DNA from: Yersinia similis
Lineage (GTDB): Bacteria > Pseudomonadota > Gammaproteobacteria > Enterobacterales > Enterobacteriaceae
Assembly: GCF_001053095.1 (NCBI RefSeq)
Contig: NZ_CGBP01000022.1
Coordinates: 1 to 64,000, forward strand
Direction: 5' to 3'
Length of the DNA: 64,000 nt
The notes beneath the pieces were generated by a model that saw only the letters and a list, made by a program, of their open reading frames with translations, did not search any database and was not told where the DNA came from. Positions 8,501 through 17,959 of this stretch are shown in pieces. The translations under genes were made by a program, and so were the position numbers. Each line of letters starts with the position of its first letter. The first letter of the stretch is position 1.

Positions 8501-11500
8501 ATGTAAAAAATAAAATTAAGACGGTTGATCAACTGATTGAATCTTATTCACAGTATTTAGCGCCGTTCTTCTCTGATGATAATGGCGTTATCGACCGTAA
8601 TTTATTAGAATTAACTATCAATGATTCTGAGACACATTCAAAATTTGAAAATTACCTTGATATTATTAGACAAAGCCCTGAGTTACGTAATAGTGATAAT
8701 TGGCAATTAGTTGTCGCGAATAATCCGACCAGATTCCTTGTGACGTTACTGGATGAGCACTTTATAAAATATCCAGACATTATTCAAGTCAATGAGTGGG
8801 ATCTGCCTGCTATCGCCAATATAGATAAAACGGTTACGACAAGCCAATACGATACGCAGATTATTTTTCAATGTGAAAATAACCCAACAGTTAATCGTGC
8901 TGCTACGAGACTTGCAGGGAAACATGCTAATAATTCAATTATTATTCAGTTAGATGCTGATAATAATTATAGGGCTTTTATCATTGACGATAATATTCAC
9001 GGCGAGTGGCGTGAAATTAGTAATAATGAACTCATCACTAAACTAAAAATCCAGCCTGAAAACGGTAAAATACGTTGGCAAGTTGTTGGGCATGGCCGTT
9101 CTGGAGGTGGCAATGATAAGTATCCGACACTGGGTGGGCAACGACCCGAACAACTAACAGCCCGCCTGAATAAATTTTCTCACTATTTACAGACCGAACA
9201 TCAGATAAATATTTCACCTCAGCAAGTCAGTTTGGTGGGGTGTGCTATGAGTAGTAGTGATAGGTACACCAGTTTTGCACATAAATTTATGTCTCATTTG
9301 AATGCGTATGGCATTAGAGCTAATGTTTCAGCGTCAACAAAGGCCATCGAAGTTGATCCTCAGGGGCATAAAAATGACGTGAATATTCCCGATATTGATA
9401 GTTACAATAATAAATATTTATCATCAATAAAAGGAACTGAAAAGTTATATTGGAACCGTTGGGGGGAGATAACAACACAGCGTAAAAAAGATATAAATGG
9501 CCGGTTGAATAATATAGATAATCTATTGGATAAGCTGATGACAAGACAGTTATCAGTCAATCAACTTAATAAAAAACAACAGTATAAATTAGCAGAGATA
9601 TTTCCACAATTAACAGATAAAAAACTGAATAAAGGTGAGTTGTTATTAACTTTACATGATCCGTTGCGTATGCAGGCTTTAAAATATGATTTGCAGTTTT
9701 TACAGAAAATATCAGACAGACCTGATTTTGATGTTGAACATTGGCAAATAACCAAGGCTGATGGTAATACGTTACAAGATGTAATGATTAAATCAGGTTC
9801 ACAGCATGAAACTGATTTAGCGACTTATCCTAGATCAAGAACATCTGATCCCGAACTAAGAACATCTAATCCTAAAGCAAGAACAGCGATTTTTGGGCGC
9901 TTCGGTTATGGTATGCAGGGATATGGCTTTATTTCTGCTTTACGTTTATCTGCTGATTACCAACGTTGGATAAGTAACGGTGACTTAACAGAAAAACAAG
10001 AGGAAGAAATACAATTGCAATTAGCCATGGCCTGGGGAGGTATAGGGGCTAATTTGGCGACGGATGGCTTGCAATATGGGTTCGGTAAGTGGGGAATTGG
10101 CTACCTACAAAAATTGGCGAGTAAAGGAGGGGGGTTGTCACCGGCCCTTCTAAGCCAATTAACATTATTAAAGCGCAACCCCGCATTGCTATTGACCCCG
10201 GGCTTTCTTAAAGACCTAAGAAAATTAGCACTCAACCAATTTTCGCATGGTGCTGCACGTTTTAGTATGCCACTGCTTTCAGCACTCACATCTGGTATTG
10301 ATATTTATCAGGCATACCATGCATTTTCACAATTGGCGACGGAAACAGATCCCCATGTTAGGCGAGATCTTATCGCCAGCGGGGTCTTTTCGACCATTAA
10401 TGCAACCATTGGTTTGGGCGTCGCGTTTGCCATGGCAATGGGGGGGACTGCCGCCACTGCTGCCGGGCCGGCGGGTATTGCCCTGGCTTTTACCATGATT
10501 ATTGTTGGCGATATTTACTCAGCCGTTAGTCAGATTGAAAGGATCCGCGATATTGTACCTGATATGACGGGAAGCCAACGATTTGAGAATGGTTTGCGAT
10601 TATTTTTAAAATTTGGTTTAACGCCGGGGCTAGATAATCAGATTAGATATAACCAGACCATGGAAAATGTTTACCAGCGACAGAGAGATTATTATGAGTC
10701 CTTATTAGCAAGTAAACAGGGAGTAGACACACTATTTTATAGTCGGGGCGAGGCGGTTCTTAAAGCGATCCCTTTTATAAAACGAGATGAACGATCGCAA
10801 ACAGAGAGAGATTTAGAAAAGCTAAGTATTTTTTCAGGTGATCCCTTTACCAATGCCAAAATTTATACCACTTATGCAGAAATGGGAAAGCATGAGTATT
10901 ATAAACTGGAACAAATAAATGATGTTAACGATCATGTTATCGCTGATGTTTTCGAGGAGAATAATCGCAACGTAGTTAAGCTGGAAAATAAAAATCTGCA
11001 TCAGGAATTCGCTGAACTTGATATTGATTCTACCTATAGTTCATTTATCCTTTCTGCTGATGTTGATCGTAATGGGTTTAACGATTTTATCGTGATCAAC
11101 GAAAAATATAACACGACAATAGCATCAAGAAAAAACTCAGTGGGTATGACAGTGATCGATGACTACGTTAGTTGTTGGCACTATGAATTATACACTTGGT
11201 TGGCTCAGTCAGATGGTAGCTACCTGAAAATAGATACAAGGCTGGAGTGGGAGAAATTATCTCATGCAATAGAGGTAGATAAATTTAATGAGGTTGTGTT
11301 CCCTGTGCTAGGGGATTTTAACGGTGATAACGTGTTTGAATTGGTTATTTTTCATGATGATAAAATGACAACTTATCATTATGATAGTCTGGATTTTAAT
11401 CAGAGTGGAAAAGATAATCACAATGTAATTAATATCGGAGATTTTATTGAGCCAGTGAGGCAGACGTTTGAGGGTGAAAACAGTAAAAATTATCCTTATT

Positions 11501-14500
11501 CACTTGCTGGCGATATCAATAATGATGGCTTTGACGATATTTTACTACTAAATAAATCAGGGGAGATGTTACACCTGATGGGAAATAATAGTGGTGTTTT
11601 TAGGCAGCATAAGACCAAGTTATCTTCTGAACTAACATCATTACTCTCCTCCTCTAACCTCCATCGTTCACAGTTACAAGCAACTGATCTAAATAAAGAT
11701 GGGGTGCTTGATTTAGTTATCATTCTTAATGATGGGCGTTATTATCAGGTGTTGGGTTATAAAAGAGATGGTAGGTATTATTTTGATACACCTTTAATGG
11801 TTAATAAAATAACGATTAAGAGTGAGGGAGGGGACAGTGTCCGTTATCAGCAAAATAGACTGTCTCAAATAGATAAACATAAAATAATAGCGATATCTCC
11901 GAGTGATCAAGGTGAAAATAGATTAATCTCTCTCTCTGATTCAGGGAAATTGCTTGCTCATCCTCTTCGCGAGATAAAAGAGAATGATGTTGCCGCTTTA
12001 TTTGATTTAGGTGGGGGCGATGATGTCGCAAAAGGTTATCATAAAAAGAAAAATATATTTACTATTGGTGGTGGGTTTAAGCAATATCAAGGCGGTGAAA
12101 ATGCGGATACGTTTATATTGACCAGTGCTGCGGCCTCTAAGAGTCATATCCTTAGCGGTGGCGAAGGAAATGATACAGTCGCTCTGGGAGAAGTGCTGGG
12201 AAATGAAATTGACAGTGTTATTGATATTAGCAAAGGCTATTATAGTCAGGTGAATGGTGGTGTCGAAAAACAAGTTGCTTTACTTTATGATTTTGAAAAT
12301 ATTCTGGGCCATGAAAATGTTAATGATACTATCATCGGAAATGATGTGGATAATTATCTTAATGGCATGGGAGGCGATGATAAAATATTGGGTAATGGAG
12401 GTAATGATTTATTAGCACTACAGTCTGGTTTAGCCCAGGGAGGCATTGGATTAGATAGTTATTATATTCTGAAAAGTACTCATGAAAAATCGTTACAGAT
12501 TAGAATTGAGGAAGTGTCAGAAAATAACAATACAGATATACAAATCAGTAATATATTTCTTGAGCATAAGCTCAACCAAATAACGTCTATTGAGTTAGAT
12601 AATATTGATGTGTTGATTAATATAAAGAATGATAATGGACTTATGACCCAGATCAGGTTGGTTGGTGTCTATAATATAAATAATAATCAAAAGCAGCAAG
12701 TGCTTAACTTCACCATCCAGACTGTTGATGGTTTTACAATGGTGCCATTATGGCCAAGCTACCTTAATAAAGTTACTGAATTTTCCCCGAATATGGTCGC
12801 TTATTATTCCTCGTTGGTTGATCGTAATTATAAGGAATTAGTAGGTAAGGGAGATCCTGGTGATATCGTCGTACAGATCTCATTAGACAATGATTATCAA
12901 CAGCAGCAGGTGACTCATATTAAAAGAGTAGAAGGAGAGAAAGATATTTTTTTACGGCAAGTTATATTGCCTGATTTTATTATGCTCTCACCTCAAGAAC
13001 ATTCAATGCTAATGGGTTTTTTACCTCGCTATGAGTTATTGGGGGATAACAAAGATAATCTATTGCAAGTGTTAAAAGGGGAAGGGGTATTAGAGGGGCG
13101 CAGTGGACAAGATACTTACTGTATTCAAGAAGAAGAGGGGAACCCAACAGATATTACTATCAATAATTTTGATGATTCATTAGCTCCAGATACTTTGGTT
13201 TTGTCATCTTGGTTATTATGTGATGTTATTGTTGAGCGGTCGGCTAATGATTTATTATTACGTCACGGTGACCAACCAGAAAAACACCAGAGTATACGGT
13301 TAGTTAATTATATGAAAGATAAACGTTATCGGCATCTAAAGATAACGGATAAAAGTGGTCAGTCACAATATCGTGATCCTGTTGCTGGAATATTTATTGA
13401 TTATCAAATAAATCTCGATCAGGATAGTCATCCTTTTATAGCAGCTCAACAGGCCCCTGTTGTCAGCAGCGGTAATGATGAAGTTGTGATTAATTCGGCG
13501 ACATTCTTACCGGGTAATTATATTGACACCGGCGATGGTAATGACACAATTATTTATATTCGTGGACACGAAGGTACAATGCTGAAAGGGGGGGGCGGCG
13601 ATGATACTTATTACTATAGTGCGGAGAGTGGCGCGATAAGTATTTCCGATGCCAGTGGTCTGGATAATCTTTATCTGGATAAGCACATTCTGCTGCATAC
13701 ATTGTCAGCAGAACGGCGTGAAAACAATCTAGTGCTAAATATAGCGGATGATACATCTGGTCGTATTGTTTTTGTTGACTGGTATCTTGATGATGAAAAT
13801 AAAGTTGAGTTTATTTGGGTAGAGGACTCTCAGATTACTTTTGATGAGCTATTCAGCCTGCGTCCGTATTCCGATGAATACTACCAATTATGTCAACAAC
13901 TTAAATCCATGGGGTTGGCCCTTACCGTCAGGCAATTGGCGGATATTGATTCTCAAGACGGCTATAACACCCTCAATCAGCTAAAGACTATTAAAGCATG
14001 GGCAACCAATAACCCGATTTATGATTTTGCTGATTTGGATTATCTGGTGGCCATGTCGTCAATTGCCTGGCGTGGTAACGCTCGTAATACTGATCCATTA
14101 CCGTTAATCGAGCAGAAAATTGATGCATTCTTCCAACCGTTGATAGCAGAACGAATTAGCCTTACGGAAGAACATGTTACCTGGATCAACCGCGAGGAAT
14201 TCGATACTGTTGATATCGCCAAGTGGGTAAACAATTATCATCTGCGTAGCCACAATGAAATTAGTTATCTGCTGGAACAATTGGGTTTACTCAAAGCATC
14301 ACCATTAAGTGACAAAGCCTTGGATTTTACATTCAAAAATAGAATCGATCTGACACCGGCCGGTATTGAATTATGTCAGCAAGAATATGGGATCAACCGC
14401 CAGAGTCTTATTAATTTTGCGATGAAATATCATGTCACAGGCCGTGCGCACTTTGAGTTACTGATCTCTAATATTCATGTGCTTAAAGAGTATGGCGTGG

Positions 14501-14871
14501 AGGTCAGTGAATCTGAGCTGCCTTTAGTCTTGAGAAAACCAATAGATTTAAGACATTATTTCAATCAGAAAAGTTTAACAAAAGATCATATTGGTCGTTT
14601 AGTGGAGCACAATATGAGTTTTGATGAGTTGACCCTATTATTGGATGAAAATATTCCCATCGAACAGGCTGTTACCCAAAAATTACAAACTCAGCTTGAG
14701 CTTCAGAAATTGAGAATATTTAATGAAGAGGGAGTGCTTGATCAGGATATTAGCCAATTAGCGGAGGCTATGGGGGGATTGGAATCAACTGAAAACTATT
14801 CGCTAGAGCGGCAAACGGCAATGGCAATAACTACTCATCAGTTTATGAGTGATTCTATTGCAGCTTATTGA
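5596..14871 (+). CDS. Giant multidomain putative toxin (tandem C80 proteases, TcdA/B-like translocation region, RTX-like repeats)
   Basis: Protein of 3091 residues in one intact frame. Residues 1 to about 770 match nothing I recognise and could hold the effector part. A first C80-like domain follows (about 775-960) with THG (His837) and VIC (Cys875). A second, canonical C80 domain (about 1105-1290) has VVGHGRSGG (His1166) and VGCAMSSSD (Cys1216); the spacing is close to that of the MARTX cysteine protease. C80 proteases of large toxins are activated by inositol hexakisphosphate and release effectors in host cells. A TcdA/TcdB-type translocation region (about 1430-1780) has a hydrophobic stretch near 1600-1640. 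Four DxNxDG-like motifs follow (near 1822, 1907, 1973, 2031), then RTX-like GGxGxD clusters (2136-2290, 2620-2675). The C-terminal 330 residues are helical and unrecognised. No signal peptide, secretion genes or activator lie nearby. GC content is visibly lower than in the flanks. Confidence 0.85.
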   Translation: MPNGNGRAEFHIDKLSLSQRLAIVAETYERINKENKKERFDYSYSDIELIKKKFIKYIDAQLYSLIREGISVPDGFTQAEKIKIADLAIDAALFNDYGRFNELIIYISSLGISVTPPLPQEEGGNRLYIYFSGDIHTYMDVWRGDLLVGSGTELSDIQSITGLRFMIDMAESLKLNITNSSDKRMVDLINHLRYEMISYASSFYATYSAERGGTVYLSSPGGLRINNYFWNSELPVLRALQKKGLIGDIRILHKPLEFYKDTPLDKLGDLLTVKDLSMTVEYQFLPVWLQEKLLVDIYQRWLDEEFQPSLVTVSKEIINTIDIARNSPEVELLHYFLIKIHERLGEITEFKVLTESERISFVSKKLAVGSEIESWLDNVPAIDINERKVILESLLQKESLLFYNIRDIKKLPIPLDFNSDVININTNKLKNTFIPFNLLREKWDVIISDRDLLKGTLIIHFSAGREIIIKVDTNHNQLKQIATLERFLLANFTPKNAPQDLKLIENTIMSGDVILAERRGNSGWHNNKQMIEKVKLSAFDYLLKSNNLGVKTNDNGFVLYLITDPEDSRDVIINTNDDFNLKNIKDFIGGNYFLFNDVPEYLIVKKNSENKECIFAHDEGGTYQVAYRNGETWVLLYKKDLSDQIKNLNEITMSVNLNYAESRSVALILSSLRKHSRLVSILPDTHPKVMENFLDIDYLLKNSKHPFANPRYSKVLDGLSNDINNNINVLQEIKDFTHFFSYDIKPGMYMNTWDKIDKNVVLEYAAKQNKKNQYPQFIVLLQDDSISKRAGEVIASYHHDKSVVLQLDARGSEARIAYGVPNEIAKVGAFELSLVTHGTNDGLYSFSIANIIQIYKFTTNSFALPPPVKVRLVICNIADNGQGKKGFNGAHPALEIVNMMHQEGFDIPILAYTTKVGVSVNRPGELVVFDPENNGGILENIDDHQVIYHYRNDILFTNGIPVVELLLNNVKNKIKTVDQLIESYSQYLAPFFSDDNGVIDRNLLELTINDSETHSKFENYLDIIRQSPELRNSDNWQLVVANNPTRFLVTLLDEHFIKYPDIIQVNEWDLPAIANIDKTVTTSQYDTQIIFQCENNPTVNRAATRLAGKHANNSIIIQLDADNNYRAFIIDDNIHGEWREISNNELITKLKIQPENGKIRWQVVGHGRSGGGNDKYPTLGGQRPEQLTARLNKFSHYLQTEHQINISPQQVSLVGCAMSSSDRYTSFAHKFMSHLNAYGIRANVSASTKAIEVDPQGHKNDVNIPDIDSYNNKYLSSIKGTEKLYWNRWGEITTQRKKDINGRLNNIDNLLDKLMTRQLSVNQLNKKQQYKLAEIFPQLTDKKLNKGELLLTLHDPLRMQALKYDLQFLQKISDRPDFDVEHWQITKADGNTLQDVMIKSGSQHETDLATYPRSRTSDPELRTSNPKARTAIFGRFGYGMQGYGFISALRLSADYQRWISNGDLTEKQEEEIQLQLAMAWGGIGANLATDGLQYGFGKWGIGYLQKLASKGGGLSPALLSQLTLLKRNPALLLTPGFLKDLRKLALNQFSHGAARFSMPLLSALTSGIDIYQAYHAFSQLATETDPHVRRDLIASGVFSTINATIGLGVAFAMAMGGTAATAAGPAGIALAFTMIIVGDIYSAVSQIERIRDIVPDMTGSQRFENGLRLFLKFGLTPGLDNQIRYNQTMENVYQRQRDYYESLLASKQGVDTLFYSRGEAVLKAIPFIKRDERSQTERDLEKLSIFSGDPFTNAKIYTTYAEMGKHEYYKLEQINDVNDHVIADVFEENNRNVVKLENKNLHQEFAELDIDSTYSSFILSADVDRNGFNDFIVINEKYNTTIASRKNSVGMTVIDDYVSCWHYELYTWLAQSDGSYLKIDTRLEWEKLSHAIEVDKFNEVVFPVLGDFNGDNVFELVIFHDDKMTTYHYDSLDFNQSGKDNHNVINIGDFIEPVRQTFEGENSKNYPYSLAGDINNDGFDDILLLNKSGEMLHLMGNNSGVFRQHKTKLSSELTSLLSSSNLHRSQLQATDLNKDGVLDLVIILNDGRYYQVLGYKRDGRYYFDTPLMVNKITIKSEGGDSVRYQQNRLSQIDKHKIIAISPSDQGENRLISLSDSGKLLAHPLREIKENDVAALFDLGGGDDVAKGYHKKKNIFTIGGGFKQYQGGENADTFILTSAAASKSHILSGGEGNDTVALGEVLGNEIDSVIDISKGYYSQVNGGVEKQVALLYDFENILGHENVNDTIIGNDVDNYLNGMGGDDKILGNGGNDLLALQSGLAQGGIGLDSYYILKSTHEKSLQIRIEEVSENNNTDIQISNIFLEHKLNQITSIELDNIDVLINIKNDNGLMTQIRLVGVYNINNNQKQQVLNFTIQTVDGFTMVPLWPSYLNKVTEFSPNMVAYYSSLVDRNYKELVGKGDPGDIVVQISLDNDYQQQQVTHIKRVEGEKDIFLRQVILPDFIMLSPQEHSMLMGFLPRYELLGDNKDNLLQVLKGEGVLEGRSGQDTYCIQEEEGNPTDITINNFDDSLAPDTLVLSSWLLCDVIVERSANDLLLRHGDQPEKHQSIRLVNYMKDKRYRHLKITDKSGQSQYRDPVAGIFIDYQINLDQDSHPFIAAQQAPVVSSGNDEVVINSATFLPGNYIDTGDGNDTIIYIRGHEGTMLKGGGGDDTYYYSAESGAISISDASGLDNLYLDKHILLHTLSAERRENNLVLNIADDTSGRIVFVDWYLDDENKVEFIWVEDSQITFDELFSLRPYSDEYYQLCQQLKSMGLALTVRQLADIDSQDGYNTLNQLKTIKAWATNNPIYDFADLDYLVAMSSIAWRGNARNTDPLPLIEQKIDAFFQPLIAERISLTEEHVTWINREEFDTVDIAKWVNNYHLRSHNEISYLLEQLGLLKASPLSDKALDFTFKNRIDLTPAGIELCQQEYGINRQSLINFAMKYHVTGRAHFELLISNIHVLKEYGVEVSESELPLVLRKPIDLRHYFNQKSLTKDHIGRLVEHNMSFDELTLLLDENIPIEQAVTQKLQTQLELQKLRIFNEEGVLDQDISQLAEAMGGLESTENYSLERQTAMAITTHQFMSDSIAAY

Positions 14872-14899
14872 TAGCAAAATAGATTAGCTGGAAGAGAGA

Positions 14900-14923
14900 C
14901 TGAGGGCAGGTTTCTGCCCTCAG
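14900..14923 (+). terminator. Stem-loop after the toxin gene
   Basis: CTGAGGGCAG (14900-14909) pairs perfectly with CTGCCCTCAG (14914-14923) around GTTT. There is no T tract, so it may work as a bidirectional stem or a 3' stabiliser. Confidence 0.65.
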
Positions 14924-14929
14924 ATACAG

Positions 14930-14992
14930 CCGTCATACTTCAAACTGCTTGTGCGTTAGCTATCTCCTGCCACTCGACGTATTAGGAGTATC
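14930..14992. repeat. ERIC-like terminal fragment
   Basis: CCGTCATACTTCAAACTGC resembles the ERIC left terminus; the rest is too degenerate to assign. It lies between the convergent toxin and hemW genes. Confidence 0.4.
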
Positions 14993-15017
14993 GCCATTTT
15001 TAGCATAGCTTTCACAA

Positions 15018-16148
15018 CTATAAAAACAGCTCCAGTAACGAGTTAAGGAACAATTTTCCTTTTTCGGTAATCTGCCAGTATTCTGCTGTTTCGATTAAAT
15101 ACTCTTTTGCTATTGCCTCATCTAACTGCGGGCGAATAGTGCTCTCAGTTAATCCGGTAAAGTGATAGAAATCAGCCCGAGGGGCGGCTTCCAACAAACG
15201 GAAACGGTTCATAAAGAACTCGAAAGGCCGATCGACTGCTGCCACTTCATATTGTTTATCCAGGTATTTTCCCTGCATAAAACCACGTGGATGTTTGGTT
15301 TTTATGGTCCGTAAAATACGCCCATCGCTAAATGTGATCTTGCCATGTGCCCCACAGCCAATCCCCAGATAATCACCAAAGCGCCAGTAGTTAAGATTAT
15401 GCTGGCATTGATAACCCGGCTTGGCATAGGCCGAGGTTTCATATTGCCGATAACCAGCAGCACTGAGTAGCTGATGACCTTGCTGGAAAATATCCCATAA
15501 CGCGTCGTCATCGGGCAGGATTGGGGGCCGGGAACTAAAGCCAGTATTCGGCTCGATAGTCAGTTGATACCAGGATAAGTGCGGTGGGTTTAAGGCGATA
15601 GCCTGACGTAAATCATCCAATGCTTCTTCCAGTGTTTGATCAGGCAAACCGTGCATCAAATCCAGGTTAAAGCTACGTAATTGCAGTGAGGTTGCCAGCT
15701 CTGCCGCCCGCCTTGCTTCATCCGGCCCATGTATCCGGCCCAGCCGCGTTAATTTCTGTGCGCTAAAGCTCTGGACGCCAATGGATATACGGTTAATGCC
15801 GGCCCGTTGATAGCCGCTAAAGCGATCGGCTTCGACCGCACCAGGGTTGGCTTCCATGGTGATTTCAGCGTCACTGGCAACGGGCAAACGCGCACGAACA
15901 CCATCAAGTAGTTGCTGCATGGCCTCAGCACTCAGCAAGCTGGGTGTGCCGCCACCAATAAAAATAGTGCTGATTTCACGGCCACTAACCAGAGGCACGT
16001 CAGCATCCAAATCCGCCAGTACGTGCTCTACATATTCCTGATGAGGTACATCGCCTTTCAACGCATGTGAGTTGAAATCACAATAAGGGCATTTTTGTAC
16101 GCACCAAGGGATATGGATATAGAGACTGAGCGGGGGTAATTTAAGCAT
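15018..16148 (-). CDS. hemW: HemW, radical SAM heme chaperone
   Basis: Binds heme and a radical-SAM [4Fe-4S] cluster and is thought to insert heme into respiratory proteins; it was formerly called HemN-like or YggW. The N-terminal CVQKCPYC gives the CxxxCxxC cluster motif, followed by [10 protein letters not shown] and the HemN-type C-terminal domain. It has 376 residues against 378 in E. coli. The start at 16148 matches the E. coli N-terminus ([15 protein letters not shown]), and the gene overlaps the end of rdgB by 8 bases. It is the last gene of the minus-strand yggS-to-hemW cluster and converges on the toxin gene. Confidence 0.96.
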   Translation of the reverse strand: MLKLPPLSLYIHIPWCVQKCPYCDFNSHALKGDVPHQEYVEHVLADLDADVPLVSGREISTIFIGGGTPSLLSAEAMQQLLDGVRARLPVASDAEITMEANPGAVEADRFSGYQRAGINRISIGVQSFSAQKLTRLGRIHGPDEARRAAELATSLQLRSFNLDLMHGLPDQTLEEALDDLRQAIALNPPHLSWYQLTIEPNTGFSSRPPILPDDDALWDIFQQGHQLLSAAGYRQYETSAYAKPGYQCQHNLNYWRFGDYLGIGCGAHGKITFSDGRILRTIKTKHPRGFMQGKYLDKQYEVAAVDRPFEFFMNRFRLLEAAPRADFYHFTGLTESTIRPQLDEAIAKEYLIETAEYWQITEKGKLFLNSLLELFL

Positions 16149-16734
16149 TGCGTAGCGCATCCAACATCAATTTCAGGGCCTGACCACGATGAGATACCGC
16201 GTGCTTCTCTTCACGAGTCAGTTCCGCTGCGGTTTTACCCAGCGCGGGGACATAGAAAATAGGGTCATAGCCAAACCCAGCAGCCCCAGTAGGTTGGTGA
16301 GCAATTACTCCTGGCCATTGACCGTGGAACACCAGCGGTGTTGGATCTTCAGCATGGCGCATATAGACCAGTACGCAATGGAACTGAGCACCGCGTTTTT
16401 CATCGGGGACATCTTGCAATGCGACCAACAGCTTTTCCAGATTCTCTTGGTCACTGGCATCAGTACCGGCATAGCGTGCGGAATAAATCCCCGGAGCGCC
16501 GCCTAAAGCGTCTACTGCCAAGCCTGAGTCATCGGCGATGGCCGGTAAGCCAGTTGTTTGCGCCGCATGGCGGGCTTTTAAAATGGCGTTTTCAATAAAG
16601 GTTAAGCCAGTCTCTTCTGCAGGCTCAACACCCAGTTCGGTTTGTGCGACGACATCCAAACCAAAGTCGGCCAGCAGGTTTGCCAGTTCACGCACTTTGC
16701 CAGGGTTGCCGGTGGCTAATACTATTTTTTGCAT
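16141..16734 (-). CDS. rdgB: RdgB, dITP/XTP pyrophosphatase
   Basis: Hydrolyses non-canonical purine nucleotides (dITP, XTP, dHAPTP) to monophosphates, preventing their incorporation into DNA. It has 197 residues, identical in length to E. coli. Motifs include the N-terminal [11 protein letters not shown] substrate loop, [13 protein letters not shown] with the catalytic Glu, [14 protein letters not shown] and the C-terminal [10 protein letters not shown]. The start at 16734 corresponds to [10 protein letters not shown]; the frame stays open upstream for 21 residues without family similarity. It overlaps hemW by 8 bases. Confidence 0.97.
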   Translation of the reverse strand: MQKIVLATGNPGKVRELANLLADFGLDVVAQTELGVEPAEETGLTFIENAILKARHAAQTTGLPAIADDSGLAVDALGGAPGIYSARYAGTDASDQENLEKLLVALQDVPDEKRGAQFHCVLVYMRHAEDPTPLVFHGQWPGVIAHQPTGAAGFGYDPIFYVPALGKTAAELTREEKHAVSHRGQALKLMLDALRNA

Positions 16735-16830
16735 CGATGAATCCTGAGTTTTTATGGGCTGACGGCTATCGGTATTGAGCGCTGTTTGTGCTGACAATCA
16801 ATAACCCAATTCTCGCGGAGAAATATCAAC

Positions 16831-17121
16831 TTACTTGAGCAGTATGGTGACTTCTGGCGGAATCTGCTGCGGGTTAATCACTTTAATCTGTTTATGCCGC
16901 CCCAGTTCGCCCTTTTCGATAATCACCTGACTTTTGGCTACCCGAAACTGCTTGGCGATAAACTTAACCAAATGGGCATTAGCCTGACCATCAACAGGCG
17001 GGGCGGTAATGGCGACTTTAAGTTCGTCGCCATGTAAACCGACTATCTTATCTCGACTGGCTTTGGGCTGAATATATAGCTTGAGTATCAGCCCGTTTAC
17101 GGAGGAGAGGACTGCACTCAC
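16831..17121 (-). CDS. yggU: YggU, UPF0235/DUF167 protein
   Basis: Cytosolic protein of 96 residues from the DUF167 family, function unknown, very close to E. coli YggU (conserved [33 protein letters not shown] and [14 protein letters not shown]). The E. coli start aligns with GTG 17121, which overlaps the yggT stop as GTGA; an ATG four codons upstream (17133) is the alternative. It is translationally coupled to yggT and lies upstream of rdgB-hemW. Confidence 0.93.
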   Translation of the reverse strand: MSAVLSSVNGLILKLYIQPKASRDKIVGLHGDELKVAITAPPVDGQANAHLVKFIAKQFRVAKSQVIIEKGELGRHKQIKVINPQQIPPEVTILLK

Positions 17122-17672
17122 AGCATGACCCACATCGCTCCAAATATATCCATGCCTAAAAAGTTGAGTAGATACAAGATAAGGATGACAACCATTGCTG
17201 AGAAATCAATCCCCCCCATTGCAGGCAAAATACGGCGAATCGGTGCCATTAATGGTTCAGTTAACTGCAGCAGCAGGTAGTCTACCGGGCTACGGCCCTG
17301 ACTGATCCAACTCATCAGTGCACGGATAATCATGACCCAGAAAATCAGGTAGCCCACCGCTTTTACCAGCGCAATAAGGCCGAACAAGAGGTTATAAATA
17401 CTGAGTGATAAGGACCCGCTATCAATCAGTAATAGCAGCGGGTATTTAATGGTCATCAGTAAAAATGCCAATAACAATGATGCGCTATCAATTGGCCCCA
17501 TTGAGGGAACCACTCGGCGCAGTGGGCCAACAATAGGTTGGGTTATTTTCACCACAAATTGAGACAATGGATTATAGAAATCACTGTGAACCCACTGCAT
17601 CCAGATGCGCAACAACAGTACCATCACATATAGGTCAATGACCGTTTTTGCCAGAAAAGTCAGCGTTAGCAT
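17118..17672 (-). CDS. yggT: YggT family integral membrane protein
   Basis: Protein of 184 residues with two copies of the YggT unit, each made of hydrophobic helices followed by a conserved Pro/Arg segment ([19 protein letters not shown] and [20 protein letters not shown]). Four or more membrane segments are apparent. The family occurs near proC and yggS (SepF-region genes in other bacteria) and has been linked to osmotic tolerance and envelope functions; its biochemical role is unknown. It overlaps yggU by 4 bases. An ERIC-like element separates it from proC. Confidence 0.92.
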   Translation of the reverse strand: MLTLTFLAKTVIDLYVMVLLLRIWMQWVHSDFYNPLSQFVVKITQPIVGPLRRVVPSMGPIDSASLLLAFLLMTIKYPLLLLIDSGSLSLSIYNLLFGLIALVKAVGYLIFWVMIIRALMSWISQGRSPVDYLLLQLTEPLMAPIRRILPAMGGIDFSAMVVILILYLLNFLGMDIFGAMWVML

Positions 17673-17696
17673 GAGTTGCCTTAGTCCTTAATATTG

Positions 17697-17864
17697 TATG
17701 CCCGTCATCTTGTAACGTGCAGGTGTGTTGGTTGTTCTGGTTACTCGGCCCATTCATGGGCATTGCCTCTGGGAGGCCGCTGCAAGCAGCATTTAAACCG
17801 ACTCACAGCCGATTTGTCATTCGTTTACCACCTTCCTGCACTTTGGAATCTATTGGGCATGTAG
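17697..17864. repeat. ERIC-like element with insertion (proC-yggT gap)
   Basis: Left end TATGCCCGTCATCTTGTAAC; the insertion block GGTTACTCGGCCCATTCATG resembles that at 1988-2060. The right end is TTTGGAATCTATTGGGCATG. It interrupts the minus-strand gene cluster between proC and yggT. Confidence 0.75.
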
Positions 17865-17959
17865 GTACAAATAAAAAATCTATTCACATGCTTTAACGGC
17901 CCCTATTTTAACGAGAAAGTGTCAGGGGCAGTGTCGGTTTTTGTAAATCTTGCCGTTAA

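Noticed and set aside
5596..14871. MARTX toxin proper
   Set aside because: It has C80 and RTX-like parts, but I see no long arrays of the N-terminal MARTX A/B repeats and no adjacent rtxC or rtxBDE genes, so it is described by domains only.
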